From assembly GCA_946999645.1 (NCBI GenBank), contig CAMQDS010000002.1, positions 1-64,000 of the forward strand: a stretch of DNA of 64,000 bases, in the 5' to 3' direction. The notes under the pieces are model-generated. The model made no database searches. It saw nothing but the letters and a program-made list of their open reading frames with translations, and was not told the origin of the DNA. The stretch comes from an uncultured Bacteroidales bacterium. Its GTDB lineage: Bacteria > Bacteroidota > Bacteroidia > Bacteroidales > UBA932. Positions 25,584 through 34,678 of this stretch are shown piece after piece; positions within the stretch are counted from its first letter, which is position 1; the number at the start of each line of letters is the position of its first letter. The translations under genes were made by a program, and so were the position numbers.

Positions 25584-26309
25584 ATGAATAAAAGTTATTT
25601 AATGGCAGTTTTGGTTGCTGCTGCAATGGGACTTGTGTCTTGTAATAAGACAGAACAGAGAAATATTAATGATCAAGGGCGTACTGATAAGAATTCGCCT
25701 GTATTAATAGATATGGGTGGTTTACCTAATGCCGGTATGTGGACCTATGTTGATTTGAAGACGCATAAGAGTGAAACTCATAGAGATTTTACTGAATGGT
25801 TGTATTATAACGTAGACATGCAATCTCATACTTATAAGCTTGTGCGTAAAGAACCGGCTAAAGGTTCTCTTGCTGATGTAAAGATAAATTGGACTATATC
25901 TATAAATAGAAATGGTATCCGTACTAATGGCTGCGAGGTGGCAATGACAAATTCTAAAGATTTGAAAACAGCCCCTATACCTGATTCTGGCTATAAGAAG
26001 GATGAAGAAATTAAGTCAGATTTTTCTAAACATGTCTCTTTTGCAGTTGACTTGAGTAATATGATGAGCGGTGGTCCTATAGGTTATGCTTCATCTATTA
26101 CAAGAAACCCACTTCTTTCTACATGGCTTAAAAAGACAGTTTCTCCTGGAGCTACTCATGGTCAGTATAATTATGAACTTAATGATAATGTGTTTGTCAT
26201 TAAGTGTAAAGATGGCTCTATATTCAAACTTAAGTTTACTGACTACAGAAATGCAGAAGGGAAGAAGGATTTTTGTAAGTTTGAGATTTTACCCGTTGAG
26301 AATAAATAA
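25584..26309 (+). CDS. hmuY: HmuY family haem-binding lipoprotein
   Basis: Predicted surface lipoprotein or haemophore that takes haem from host proteins and passes it to HmuR. The frame opens at 25527, but the ATG at 25584 gives MNKSYLMAVLVAAAMGLVSC, a clean lipoprotein signal (Cys20), and sits just after the promoter, so it is the start used. The 241-residue mature part is beta-rich: NAGMWTYVDLKTHK, EWLYYNVDMQSHTYKLV, NRNGIRTNGCEVAMTNSKD, and the terminal FKLKFTDYRNAEGKKDFCKFEILP region, a pattern typical of HmuY proteins. Which residues bind haem cannot be assigned without alignment. It is the first gene of hmuYRSTUV, 17 bases before hmuR. Confidence 0.88.
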   Translation: MNKSYLMAVLVAAAMGLVSCNKTEQRNINDQGRTDKNSPVLIDMGGLPNAGMWTYVDLKTHKSETHRDFTEWLYYNVDMQSHTYKLVRKEPAKGSLADVKINWTISINRNGIRTNGCEVAMTNSKDLKTAPIPDSGYKKDEEIKSDFSKHVSFAVDLSNMMSGGPIGYASSITRNPLLSTWLKKTVSPGATHGQYNYELNDNVFVIKCKDGSIFKLKFTDYRNAEGKKDFCKFEILPVENK

Positions 26310-26326
26310 ATTAAGATAGATTTGGT

Positions 26327-28513
26327 ATGAAGATTTTTATAAATCTGTCTGCTGTAATTATGACGGTGGTTCTTGCAACCACCGTTTTTGCAGAAAATAA
26401 GCAATTGGGTAGTTATAATTACGAGATAACAGGCATAGTAACAGACACAGACGATTCTCCTATAGCAGGGGCTGGTGTATTTGTTAAGAATACCACGATA
26501 GGTGTAGGAACTGACAGTCATGGAGAATTTAAATTGAAATTGAGAGAAAGTAAAGATATAATATTAAAAGTTTCCTGTATCGGGTATAAGAGTGTTGAGG
26601 TTAAACTTCTCTCTAAGGATTATTCCATTCCTGTAAGGGTAAAAATGGAGACTTCAAAAAATCAATTAGATGAAATAGTGGTAATTGGTACGAGGGAGGA
26701 ACGGACTCTTAAAGATGTACCAATTCCGACTAAAATTATAACATCTGGAGAAATAGAAGCTTTAAACCCGGCAAGTATGGAGGACTTGTTGCAATATGAA
26801 ATACCTGGACTTAATATATGTCTTAACAATATGAGTTGGGTGCCTGAAATTTCATACCAGGGAATGGGGGGAGAATATGTATTGTTTTTAGTGGATGGAG
26901 AGAGAATAAGCGGGGAGGGAGCTGATCACAATGTGGATTTTTCTCGTTTGAATGTAGATAATGTTGAGAGAATTGAGATAATAAGGGGGGCTCAGGCTAC
27001 AATTTACGGCTCCAATGCTCTCGGGGGAGTTATAAATATAATAACAAAGAAAGCTAACCGTCCGTTTATTGCACAAATATCAGAAAGATATTTCGGACAT
27101 AGTGACGGACATAACGGTAATAGTGCCACAATAAGTGCCGGATGTAGGACTTCTTCATTCTCTTCGCTTACGACATTGACACGCAGAGGTCGTAAATCTT
27201 ACGAAATTTCTGATGGCGAAGGAAAGGAAACCGCTCCTATTTACGGAGGTAAGATGTGGAACTTTTCACAGAAATTAAGATATAATGTAAATGAACGCTT
27301 TAAAGCCGAACTTAAGGGAACTTATTATAGAAATAAATATGATATCAAGAATATTCAGAAACATCATGATATTTTTTCAGATTATACGATAGTTCCGAGT
27401 TTGAGTTATATTATTAATGATAAAAACAATATAGCTCTATCATATATCTTTGATAATTATAAAAAAGATAAAGAATTTGTTGAGGCTGGTTATACAAAAA
27501 CTACTTATCGTGATATAAATCAGACTCTTAGACTTGATTATTCGTTTAAGAACAGTTGGCAGAATTTTGCTGCTGGGATTGAACTAAAGCATGAAAATCT
27601 TAAGCATTATATGTTTAAGGATAATGGTAATAATAAAGTTTTTGAATCTGCTGCGTTTTTAAAAGATGAATTGACTTTCTTTAAGACCTTGACTTTAGTG
27701 GCAGGACTTCGTGCAGATTATCATGATGTATATAAATGGAATCTAACTCCTAAGTTTACTTTGATGTATAGACCAAGCAGCTTGCTTACTTTCAGGGCTG
27801 GATATTCGAGAGGCTTTCGTTCTCCATCTCTTAAAGAGTTATATCAGGAATTTGATATGGCTGGAATATTTATGATTTATGGCAATAAAAATCTTAAACC
27901 AGAAAAAAGTAATCAATTCCTTCTTTCTGTTGAATTTACCAAAGGGGCTATAACTTGTTCTGTTTCAGCTTTTCATAATATGTTCTATAATCAAATTGCT
28001 TATTATATGGGAAATTTGGATGGACGAGACGGGTTGCATTATGTTAATGCTAAGTTTGGACGCTCTACAGGGGTTGAATCTATTATTAAGGCAAAAATTT
28101 TAAATGGATTGACTTTGACTGGTTCATATTCCTATATTAATGATCACAAAGAACTTGAAGGTAAAAATATATCTTATGTCCGTCCTCATAATCTGACATT
28201 TAGTTACATATATAGTAAGAGGGTTGGTAGAGTACGCCTGTCTACTTCTATGCATGGAAAATGGGGGTCTTCTATAGACAGGTATGATAAAAATAAATTA
28301 GGTATATTTGAACCCGTAAACTACCCTTCGCGTTTTATCGCCACTGCAAATTTCTCGGTAGATTTTCCATATGGGGTATCTATGAGTATGGGAGCAGACA
28401 ATTTGTTTAATTATAAGGATAAGGCTAAAGATTTGTCCTTGCAATTACCTAATGCCGGAAGAAGTTTTCTTTTTTCCTTGAAGATAAATATAGCGGATAT
28501 GTTTAAGCTGTAA
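26327..28513 (+). CDS. hmuR: HmuR TonB-dependent haem receptor
   Basis: Outer-membrane receptor that imports haem delivered by HmuY. The 728-residue protein has a signal peptide (1-22), then a carboxypeptidase-regulatory-like domain (about 30-105; ITGIVTDTDDSPIAGAGVFV). A TonB-box-like segment DEIVVIGTREERTLKDVP is followed by the plug (VERIEIIRGAQATIYGSNALGGVINI) and a barrel. In the barrel, FRAGYSRGFRSPSLKELY and NLKPEKSNQF are typical of vitamin B12 and haem TonB receptors. It is shorter than SusC proteins. The distance to hmuS is 16 bases. Confidence 0.93.
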   Translation: MKIFINLSAVIMTVVLATTVFAENKQLGSYNYEITGIVTDTDDSPIAGAGVFVKNTTIGVGTDSHGEFKLKLRESKDIILKVSCIGYKSVEVKLLSKDYSIPVRVKMETSKNQLDEIVVIGTREERTLKDVPIPTKIITSGEIEALNPASMEDLLQYEIPGLNICLNNMSWVPEISYQGMGGEYVLFLVDGERISGEGADHNVDFSRLNVDNVERIEIIRGAQATIYGSNALGGVINIITKKANRPFIAQISERYFGHSDGHNGNSATISAGCRTSSFSSLTTLTRRGRKSYEISDGEGKETAPIYGGKMWNFSQKLRYNVNERFKAELKGTYYRNKYDIKNIQKHHDIFSDYTIVPSLSYIINDKNNIALSYIFDNYKKDKEFVEAGYTKTTYRDINQTLRLDYSFKNSWQNFAAGIELKHENLKHYMFKDNGNNKVFESAAFLKDELTFFKTLTLVAGLRADYHDVYKWNLTPKFTLMYRPSSLLTFRAGYSRGFRSPSLKELYQEFDMAGIFMIYGNKNLKPEKSNQFLLSVEFTKGAITCSVSAFHNMFYNQIAYYMGNLDGRDGLHYVNAKFGRSTGVESIIKAKILNGLTLTGSYSYINDHKELEGKNISYVRPHNLTFSYIYSKRVGRVRLSTSMHGKWGSSIDRYDKNKLGIFEPVNYPSRFIATANFSVDFPYGVSMSMGADNLFNYKDKAKDLSLQLPNAGRSFLFSLKINIADMFKL

Positions 28514-28529
28514 AATCATTTTTAACTAT

Positions 28530-31500
28530 ATGAAACGAATTTCAAAAAAACATTTCTTACTTATAATCGCGGCAATACATGTTCTTGTATTAGGACTGTT
28601 TCTTGTCTGGGAAAGGTATTTCAGCCCGACTAAAGTCTCTTTTGTACATTATCAGGTAATAAGTCTCGGGCAAATATCAAAAGCCAACGATAATCCATTC
28701 ATCAAAATAAAACATTATTCACAGGACGAGTTAGATAAACTTTCAGGCTCTGACATGGTGATTATTGATGCAATGGGGCTAAGAATTACCGAAGAACAGA
28801 GGCAGCAATTGATTTCTCTTTCAGAAAAAGTTCCTGTTTTGAGTATTACAGCTACTAATCCGGCAAATGATATAGTGTCTGTTGATTCTTTGACCGAATC
28901 CGTGCTTAAAAGTTATCTATACGAAGGTGGAAGGAAAAATTATAAAAATATGCTTCTCTATATAAGAAAACATATAGACAAAAAGCATATTTTTGCCCAA
29001 GAGCCTCAATCACCCGTTAAATCTTTTCAAGGGCTTATTTATCACCCTGATATTAAAGATAAGGATAAAGAGTCTTTGGAGTTTTCTTCGGTTTCTGAAT
29101 ATAATGCCTTTTTATCTAAAAACGGGCTTTTAAAAGATAATGCACCAAGAGTCGTGGTTACAGGTGCAATGGGTAATCCAGATGACCTTATAAGGGCTTT
29201 GGAAGCAAAAGGTGATGTGGTTTATCCAATAAGGTCTGTGCATAGGGCTATCGAAATGCATAATATTGATAGTATAATGCCTTCTATCGTTATTAATATG
29301 GCTCATGGCAGGTTAGGTGATAAATTTGTGGAATATTTAACCAAGATGAATATTCCTCTTATCTGCCCTTTGAATGTAAATCGCAGCAAGGAAGAGTGGG
29401 AAGCCGATAAAATGGGTATGAGTGGAGGCTTTCTTTCTCAAAGCATCGCTACTCCTGAAATAGATGGTGCTTTGAGGTCATATGTTTTGTTCGGACACCG
29501 CATTGATAAAGAGGGACTTCCTGAGGTGTATGCAATGCCAGAGAGGTTGGAGAGTTTTGTAAGTAACATTCAACGTTATCTTGAATTGAAACGAAAGTCG
29601 AATGTCGATAAAAAAATCGCAATATATTATTTTAAGGGACCTGGACTTAATAAAATGGTGGCAGGTGGAATGGAGGTCGCACCATCCCTATATAATTTAT
29701 TGAAAAGACTTAAGTCAGAAGGATACAATGTCGCAGGTCTGCCTGACAGTTCTGAAGGTTTGGAAAAACTGATTCAGGCACAAGGTGCAATTTTCGGAGG
29801 ATATGCTGAAGGCTCTATTGCCAATTTTATAAAGACAGGAAAGCCAGAACTGATTTCATCTTCTGAATATGAAAATTGGTCAGAAAAAGCACTACGCAAA
29901 GAAATGCGTGAGCAAGTGGTTGCAGAAAATGGAGATTTCCCAGGAAAGTATATGAGTACTGATGACGGTTATCTTGCACTTTCGCGTGTAAAACTCGGTA
30001 ACATAGTACTATTGCCACAGCCTCCTGCAGGTGGTGGAAAGAATTCCTTTAAGATGGTGCATGGAACAGACGCCCTCCCTCCTTACCCATATATAGCAGC
30101 CTATCTTTGGGCAAGATATGAGTTTGGTGCAGATGCTATTATACATATAGGCACTCATGGAAGTTTGGAATTTACTCCAAGAAAGCAAGTGGCTCTTAGT
30201 TCTTTGGATTGGCCTGATATACTTGTTGGAGACATTCCTCATTTTTATATATATACTATTTCAAATGTTGGTGAAGGTGTAATAGCAAAGAGACGTTCTT
30301 ATGCTGGATTGCAATCATATCTTACTCCTCCTTTTATGGAAAGTGGGGTTAGTGATGTCTATAAGCCTATATTAAATAAGATAAAGGTATATAATGAGTT
30401 ATCTAAGGATATAGAAAAAGAAAATAGAACTTTGAGTAAGTCTGACAAGGCTGCTTTGGATAAGGCTTCTATATCTGTAAAAACTTTGACTGTTTCTATG
30501 GGTATTCATAGGGAATTGGGTTTAGACAGTCTTGTTAGAACCCCTTATACCTCGGATGAAATTACTCGTATTGAAAATTTTGTCGAAGAAATGGCTGAGG
30601 AAAATGTGACTGGCAAATTATATACAATGGGTGTTCCATATGAACCGGACCGAATTCGTAGTAGTGTATATGCTATGAGTACAGAGCCTATTGCATATAG
30701 TTTATTGGCATTGGATAAGATACGTGGACGTGCGGACAACAGTTTTTCTGAACATCGTTCTCTTTTTGCTAAACATTATCTAAATCCAGCAAAGGATATA
30801 GTTAAAAGGTTGTATGACAATCCAGCATTGGCAGATGATGCCTTCGTATGCAAGGTAGCAGGAGTTTCTCTCGAAGAATTGACAAAGGCTCATAAAATTG
30901 AAGAATCGCGTAATGCTCCAACAGGGATGATGGCAATGATGATGGCTTCCTCTACAGGATATAAATCGTCAGATGCTTCAGGAATGGATGCAATGATGAA
31001 GGCGATGAAAGAAATGAAGGGCAAAGGTGGCATGATGGCAATGATGAAAGCGATGAAAGCAATGAAGGGTAAAGGTGGCATGATGTCCATGATGTCTATG
31101 ATGAAAGCGATGAAGGGAAAGGGCGGAATGAAAGCTATGATGTCTTTACATGGAAAGAAGGGGAAGGAGATGATGGAAGCTATGATGAAGATGCAGGCTG
31201 AAAAGGGAAAGACCAAGCCACAAAATGCTATGGCAGGAGGCAGCGATGTTAATAAAAATGAAGGATATTCCAAAGAAGAAATCAAGTTTGCCTTATCTGT
31301 AATTGAAATAGAAAGAGCAATAAAAAATATAGAAAAATATAAGAAAGCATTACAACAAAGTCCTGAACTTGAACTAAGTAGCCTTGTTAATGCCTTGAAT
31401 GGAGGTTATACTGAACCGTCTGCAGGAGGTGACCCTATTGCAAACCCTAATTCAATTCCAACAGGACGTAATCTATATTCGATAAACGCAGAGTCAACTC

Positions 31501-32975
31501 CGTCGGAGGCTGCATGGGAAAAAGGAGTAAGATTGGCAAAGAATACTATTGACACTTACCGTATGCGGCATAATGATAGTATCCCACGAAAGGTGAGTTA
31601 TACTCTGTGGAGTAGTGAATTTATTGAAACAGAGGGTGCTACAATTGCTCAGGTTCTTTATATGCTTGGAGTTGAACCAGTTAGGGACGCTTTTGGAAGG
31701 GTATCGGATTTAAGACTTATACCTTCTGAAGAGTTGGGACGTCCAAGAATAGATGTTGTAGTGCAGACATCTGGTCAACTCAGAGATATTGCGGCATCAA
31801 GACTTTTCCTTATTAGCCGTGCTGTAGAAATGGCGGCTGCAGCAAAGGATGATAAGTATGAAAATCAGGTTGCAGAAGGTGTGCTTGAAACCGAAAAAAC
31901 CTTGTTAGATAAAGGGTTTACTCCTAAAGATGCAAGAGAAATGTCAACTTTCAGGGTGTTCGGAGGTATGAACGGTGCCTATGGTACAGGCATACAGGGC
32001 ATGGTTATGAGCGGAGACAAATGGGAAACTGAAAAAGAGATTGCCGATACTTATCTTAATAATATGGGAGCCTATTATGGCAGTGAAAAGAATTGGGAAA
32101 TGTTCCGTAAATCTGCATTTGAGGCTGCACTTACAAGGACTGATGTTGTTGTACAACCTCGACAAAGCAATACATGGGGAGCATTGAGCCTTGATCATGT
32201 TTATGAATTTATGGGCGGACTCAATCTTGCAGTGAGAAATGTTACAGGAAAAGATCCAGATGCGTATCTTAGTGACTATCGCAACCGTAATAATGTACAT
32301 ATGCAGGAGGTTAAAGAGGCAATAGGAATAGAGAGCCGTACTACTATTTTAAATCCTAACTATATAAAGGAGAAAATGAAAGGAGAAGGTGGCTCTGCCA
32401 ATGTGTTCGCAGAATTTGTGCAAAATACCTATGCCTGGAATGTTATGAAACCAAAGGCAATAGACAATGAGTTGTGGGATGATATTTATGATGTATATGT
32501 AAAGGACAAATATAATCTCGGTATACATGAGTTCTTTAAGAAAGAAAATCCAGCATCCCTTGAAGAAATTACTGCTGTAATGTTGGAGACAATTAGGAAA
32601 GGTATGTGGAAAGCCTCCGATAATCAGATTGCGGAATTGGCATCTCTTCATACTAAATTGGTAGATGAATTTAAACCATCATGCTCTGGTTTTGTTTGTA
32701 ATAATGAGAAGTTACGAGATTTTGTTTCTTCAAAAGTAGATAAGAAAGTTTCTGAAAAATATCTCACAAACATTGATAAGGCTCGTACTGCTTCAGGGCA
32801 AGGCTCTGATAAGGGTGTAGTTATGGAAAAAGAAGAATTGAACTCTTCAAACTCTCACATAACTAAACGCCTGATTAGTAATGTGGTAATATTTGTTGTG
32901 GTAATTGCTGCCATTACGGGAATAGCATTATTCGTCAGAAAAAAACGTAAGGATACATTGGAGGATAAATCCTAA
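28530..32975 (+). CDS. hmuS: HmuS CobN/Mg-chelatase-like haem-processing protein with Met-rich repeat insert
   Basis: A 1481-residue CobN-family protein. Other members insert Co or Mg into tetrapyrroles; in hmu operons the relative is thought to act in reverse, removing iron from haem. N- and C-terminal transmembrane segments (about 7-26 and 1450-1472) anchor a large domain, probably in the periplasm. Family motifs include HIGTHGSLEFTPRKQVALSS (about 538-557) and FRVFGGMNGAYGTGIQGMV. Between the two halves, residues about 800-890 are a low-complexity insert rich in Met, Lys and Gly, with three 16-residue repeats at 819-866. The gene overlaps hmuT by one base (TAATG). Confidence 0.92.
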   Translation: MKRISKKHFLLIIAAIHVLVLGLFLVWERYFSPTKVSFVHYQVISLGQISKANDNPFIKIKHYSQDELDKLSGSDMVIIDAMGLRITEEQRQQLISLSEKVPVLSITATNPANDIVSVDSLTESVLKSYLYEGGRKNYKNMLLYIRKHIDKKHIFAQEPQSPVKSFQGLIYHPDIKDKDKESLEFSSVSEYNAFLSKNGLLKDNAPRVVVTGAMGNPDDLIRALEAKGDVVYPIRSVHRAIEMHNIDSIMPSIVINMAHGRLGDKFVEYLTKMNIPLICPLNVNRSKEEWEADKMGMSGGFLSQSIATPEIDGALRSYVLFGHRIDKEGLPEVYAMPERLESFVSNIQRYLELKRKSNVDKKIAIYYFKGPGLNKMVAGGMEVAPSLYNLLKRLKSEGYNVAGLPDSSEGLEKLIQAQGAIFGGYAEGSIANFIKTGKPELISSSEYENWSEKALRKEMREQVVAENGDFPGKYMSTDDGYLALSRVKLGNIVLLPQPPAGGGKNSFKMVHGTDALPPYPYIAAYLWARYEFGADAIIHIGTHGSLEFTPRKQVALSSLDWPDILVGDIPHFYIYTISNVGEGVIAKRRSYAGLQSYLTPPFMESGVSDVYKPILNKIKVYNELSKDIEKENRTLSKSDKAALDKASISVKTLTVSMGIHRELGLDSLVRTPYTSDEITRIENFVEEMAEENVTGKLYTMGVPYEPDRIRSSVYAMSTEPIAYSLLALDKIRGRADNSFSEHRSLFAKHYLNPAKDIVKRLYDNPALADDAFVCKVAGVSLEELTKAHKIEESRNAPTGMMAMMMASSTGYKSSDASGMDAMMKAMKEMKGKGGMMAMMKAMKAMKGKGGMMSMMSMMKAMKGKGGMKAMMSLHGKKGKEMMEAMMKMQAEKGKTKPQNAMAGGSDVNKNEGYSKEEIKFALSVIEIERAIKNIEKYKKALQQSPELELSSLVNALNGGYTEPSAGGDPIANPNSIPTGRNLYSINAESTPSEAAWEKGVRLAKNTIDTYRMRHNDSIPRKVSYTLWSSEFIETEGATIAQVLYMLGVEPVRDAFGRVSDLRLIPSEELGRPRIDVVVQTSGQLRDIAASRLFLISRAVEMAAAAKDDKYENQVAEGVLETEKTLLDKGFTPKDAREMSTFRVFGGMNGAYGTGIQGMVMSGDKWETEKEIADTYLNNMGAYYGSEKNWEMFRKSAFEAALTRTDVVVQPRQSNTWGALSLDHVYEFMGGLNLAVRNVTGKDPDAYLSDYRNRNNVHMQEVKEAIGIESRTTILNPNYIKEKMKGEGGSANVFAEFVQNTYAWNVMKPKAIDNELWDDIYDVYVKDKYNLGIHEFFKKENPASLEEITAVMLETIRKGMWKASDNQIAELASLHTKLVDEFKPSCSGFVCNNEKLRDFVSSKVDKKVSEKYLTNIDKARTASGQGSDKGVVMEKEELNSSNSHITKRLISNVVIFVVVIAAITGIALFVRKKRKDTLEDKS
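30984..31127 (+). repeat. Three 48-bp in-frame tandem repeats in hmuS (Met/Lys/Gly repeats)
   Basis: Units lie at 30984-31031, 31032-31079 and 31080-31127. They encode MDAMMKAMKEMKGKGG, MMAMMKAMKAMKGKGG and MMSMMSMMKAMKGKGG. Eighteen of 48 residues are Met, and each unit ends in KGKGG. The DNA copies are similar but not identical, so this is an older duplication under amino-acid-level constraint. Met-rich sequence continues on both sides. Confidence 0.97.
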
Positions 32976-33679
32976 TGGAAACTCTCATTACCTTCTCGAT
33001 GATTATAGTCTGCTTCAATTTTTTGTTGAAGCAGACTTATCATAAATGGTGGATTGTAGCGGTTAATGTTTTAGTGATTGCCCTTTTTTCAGGGCTGATG
33101 TGGCGTTTTGCTGTTCTTCAATCTAAAACACAGATAGCGGATTGGCTTTCCAACCAAAAACTAATGTTAGACATTGCTGTTATTTTGAGTATTGATATAA
33201 TACTACAGTTGTCATTTTGTGTATTGTTTGGCAGACAATTAGTTGGAGAAAAAATAAGTATGCCTATGAAAGTTATATATAGGTGTCTTAAATTCTTTCC
33301 TGGGATTGCTATATTTCCAGTACTTTTCGGTATTTTAACTATACTGATTTTTACTTTTCCAGGAATGAATTTTAAACTTATTTCGTGGAGTTTTGCTGCC
33401 GCAGTGGCTATTATAATACCAATAACGGTATATGTTATCAACACGATAATACCTGAAAAAGAACTTAGGACAGAGTTGCTGTTCTTTTCAAATTGTCTTT
33501 TGGCAATCCTTGGTATTATTTCAACTGTAAATGGAAATACTGCAGTACAAGGTATCTCGGAAGTGAATTTTGGAAGTTTGCTATGTTTGGTAGCTTTATT
33601 AGCGGCTTTTGGATGTATTGGATTTATTATTCAGGAAAAACTATTAAAAAGGAAAATCAAAAAATTAAATAAGAATTAG
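32975..33679 (+). CDS. hmuT: HmuT-like polytopic membrane protein of the haem operon
   Basis: A 234-residue integral membrane protein with about seven hydrophobic segments, for example LITFSMIIVCFNFLL, LVIALFSGLMWRFAVL, MLDIAVILSIDIILQL and LLCLVALLAAFGCIGFII. It has no recognisable catalytic motif. Its position between the chelatase-like HmuS and the ExbB-like HmuU matches the hmuT position of the Porphyromonas hmuYRSTUV operon, which is the main basis for the name. It probably forms an inner-membrane part of the complex that energises or accompanies HmuS. The spacing to hmuU is 3 bases. Confidence 0.75.
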   Translation: METLITFSMIIVCFNFLLKQTYHKWWIVAVNVLVIALFSGLMWRFAVLQSKTQIADWLSNQKLMLDIAVILSIDIILQLSFCVLFGRQLVGEKISMPMKVIYRCLKFFPGIAIFPVLFGILTILIFTFPGMNFKLISWSFAAAVAIIIPITVYVINTIIPEKELRTELLFFSNCLLAILGIISTVNGNTAVQGISEVNFGSLLCLVALLAAFGCIGFIIQEKLLKRKIKKLNKN

Positions 33680-33682
33680 ATT

Positions 33683-34279
33683 ATGAATTATATTTCAGAT
33701 GTCCTATTTTGGATTTCAACAGGTCTTCTTGTGCCTGTAGTCGTATTATTGATATTGTTGTTTATCAGAGCTTTGATTCTTGCAGGTTCTTTTTTTGGAC
33801 AATATCTTAATGTAAGAAAAATAGATGTTGCTGTAAAAAAGATACTTGATACAACAAATAGAAACAATCTTGAAGAGTTGGAATATAAACTTCCCAAAAA
33901 AGGTAATTCTTTGGCATTGGCATATATGAAACGTATAGTTGCTAATCATACTGATAAAGCAGTAGTGAGAAGACTTATAGATGAGTTTGAACTTGCCTCT
34001 GAAAAAGACTTGGACGTTTCAAAGTCATTAACGAAACTTGGTCCTATGCTCGGACTTATGGGAACTCTTATTCCTATGGGACCTGCTCTTGTGGGGCTTT
34101 CAACAGGGGATATATCTTCTATGGCGTATAATATGCAAGTTGCCTTTGCAACAACTGTTGTGGGCTTATTTTCAAGTGCAGTAGGCTTTATAACCCAACA
34201 AGTAAAGCAGAGATGGTATTTACAAGAACTGTCAGATTTGGAATTTGTGGCTGCTCTGTCAGATAAAGAAAATAACTAA
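33683..34279 (+). CDS. hmuU: HmuU MotA/TolQ/ExbB-family proton channel protein
   Basis: A 198-residue inner-membrane protein of the ExbB/TolQ family. Three membrane segments are visible: the first near residues 10-35, and then the characteristic pair. In that pair, LTKLGPMLGLMGTLIPMGPALVGLSTGD is followed by AYNMQVAFATTVVGLFSSAVGFI. Such proteins use the proton gradient to power TonB-type or other periplasmic work. In this operon it may energise HmuS or HmuR. It is tightly spaced on both sides. Confidence 0.88.
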   Translation: MNYISDVLFWISTGLLVPVVVLLILLFIRALILAGSFFGQYLNVRKIDVAVKKILDTTNRNNLEELEYKLPKKGNSLALAYMKRIVANHTDKAVVRRLIDEFELASEKDLDVSKSLTKLGPMLGLMGTLIPMGPALVGLSTGDISSMAYNMQVAFATTVVGLFSSAVGFITQQVKQRWYLQELSDLEFVAALSDKENN

Positions 34280-34282
34280 ATT

Positions 34283-34621
34283 ATGAAAAGCCGTATACTT
34301 AGAAAAAATGAAGATAACGATCCGATGAGCGTTGTTGGAAATTTGTTCGATGTCGCAATGGTATTTGCCGTTGCATTAATGGTAGCTCTTGTGACACGGT
34401 ACAATATGACTGAAATGTTTAGTAAGGAAGACTTTACAATAGTCAAAAATCCAGGGAAGGAGAATATGGTAATTATAACCAAAGAGGGTAAAAAAATAAA
34501 TAAATATACTCCTTCCAAAAATCAGGATGCTGGTCATGGAAAGAAAGGAAAGAAGGTCGGAGTAGCGTATGAATTGGATAACGGAGAAATAATTTATATT
34601 CCTGAAGACCAAAATCTTTAG
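34283..34621 (+). CDS. hmuV: HmuV-like DUF2149 (ExbD-like) membrane protein
   Basis: A 112-residue protein with one N-terminal membrane segment (NLFDVAMVFAVALMVALVTRY) and a basic, Lys-rich periplasmic part ending in VAYELDNGEIIYIPED. This is the topology of ExbD/TolR partners and matches the DUF2149 family that regularly follows the ExbB-like gene in CobN-containing operons. It closes the hmu operon. The pgi promoter box begins at the next base after its stop. Confidence 0.85.
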   Translation: MKSRILRKNEDNDPMSVVGNLFDVAMVFAVALMVALVTRYNMTEMFSKEDFTIVKNPGKENMVIITKEGKKINKYTPSKNQDAGHGKKGKKVGVAYELDNGEIIYIPEDQNL

Positions 34622-34629
34622 TAAATTTG
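34622..34629 (+). promoter_or_regulatory. Predicted promoter -7 box for pgi-mazG
   Basis: TAAATTTG matches TAnnTTTG, 50 bases upstream of the preferred pgi start at 34679. It begins directly after the hmuV stop codon, with no terminator visible between. Confidence 0.5.
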
Positions 34630-34678
34630 CACCGTTCATATAGTTATGTATAATTCAATTTCTAATCAAAATACAATT

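Noticed and set aside
30890..31285. 131-codon open frame on the minus strand opposite the hmuS repeats, rich in Ile, Phe, Ala and Pro
   Set aside because: It is the reverse complement of the Met/Lys/Gly repeat DNA; ATG and AAG codons read backwards as CAT and CTT-type codons without stops. It lies wholly inside hmuS and has no family resemblance.
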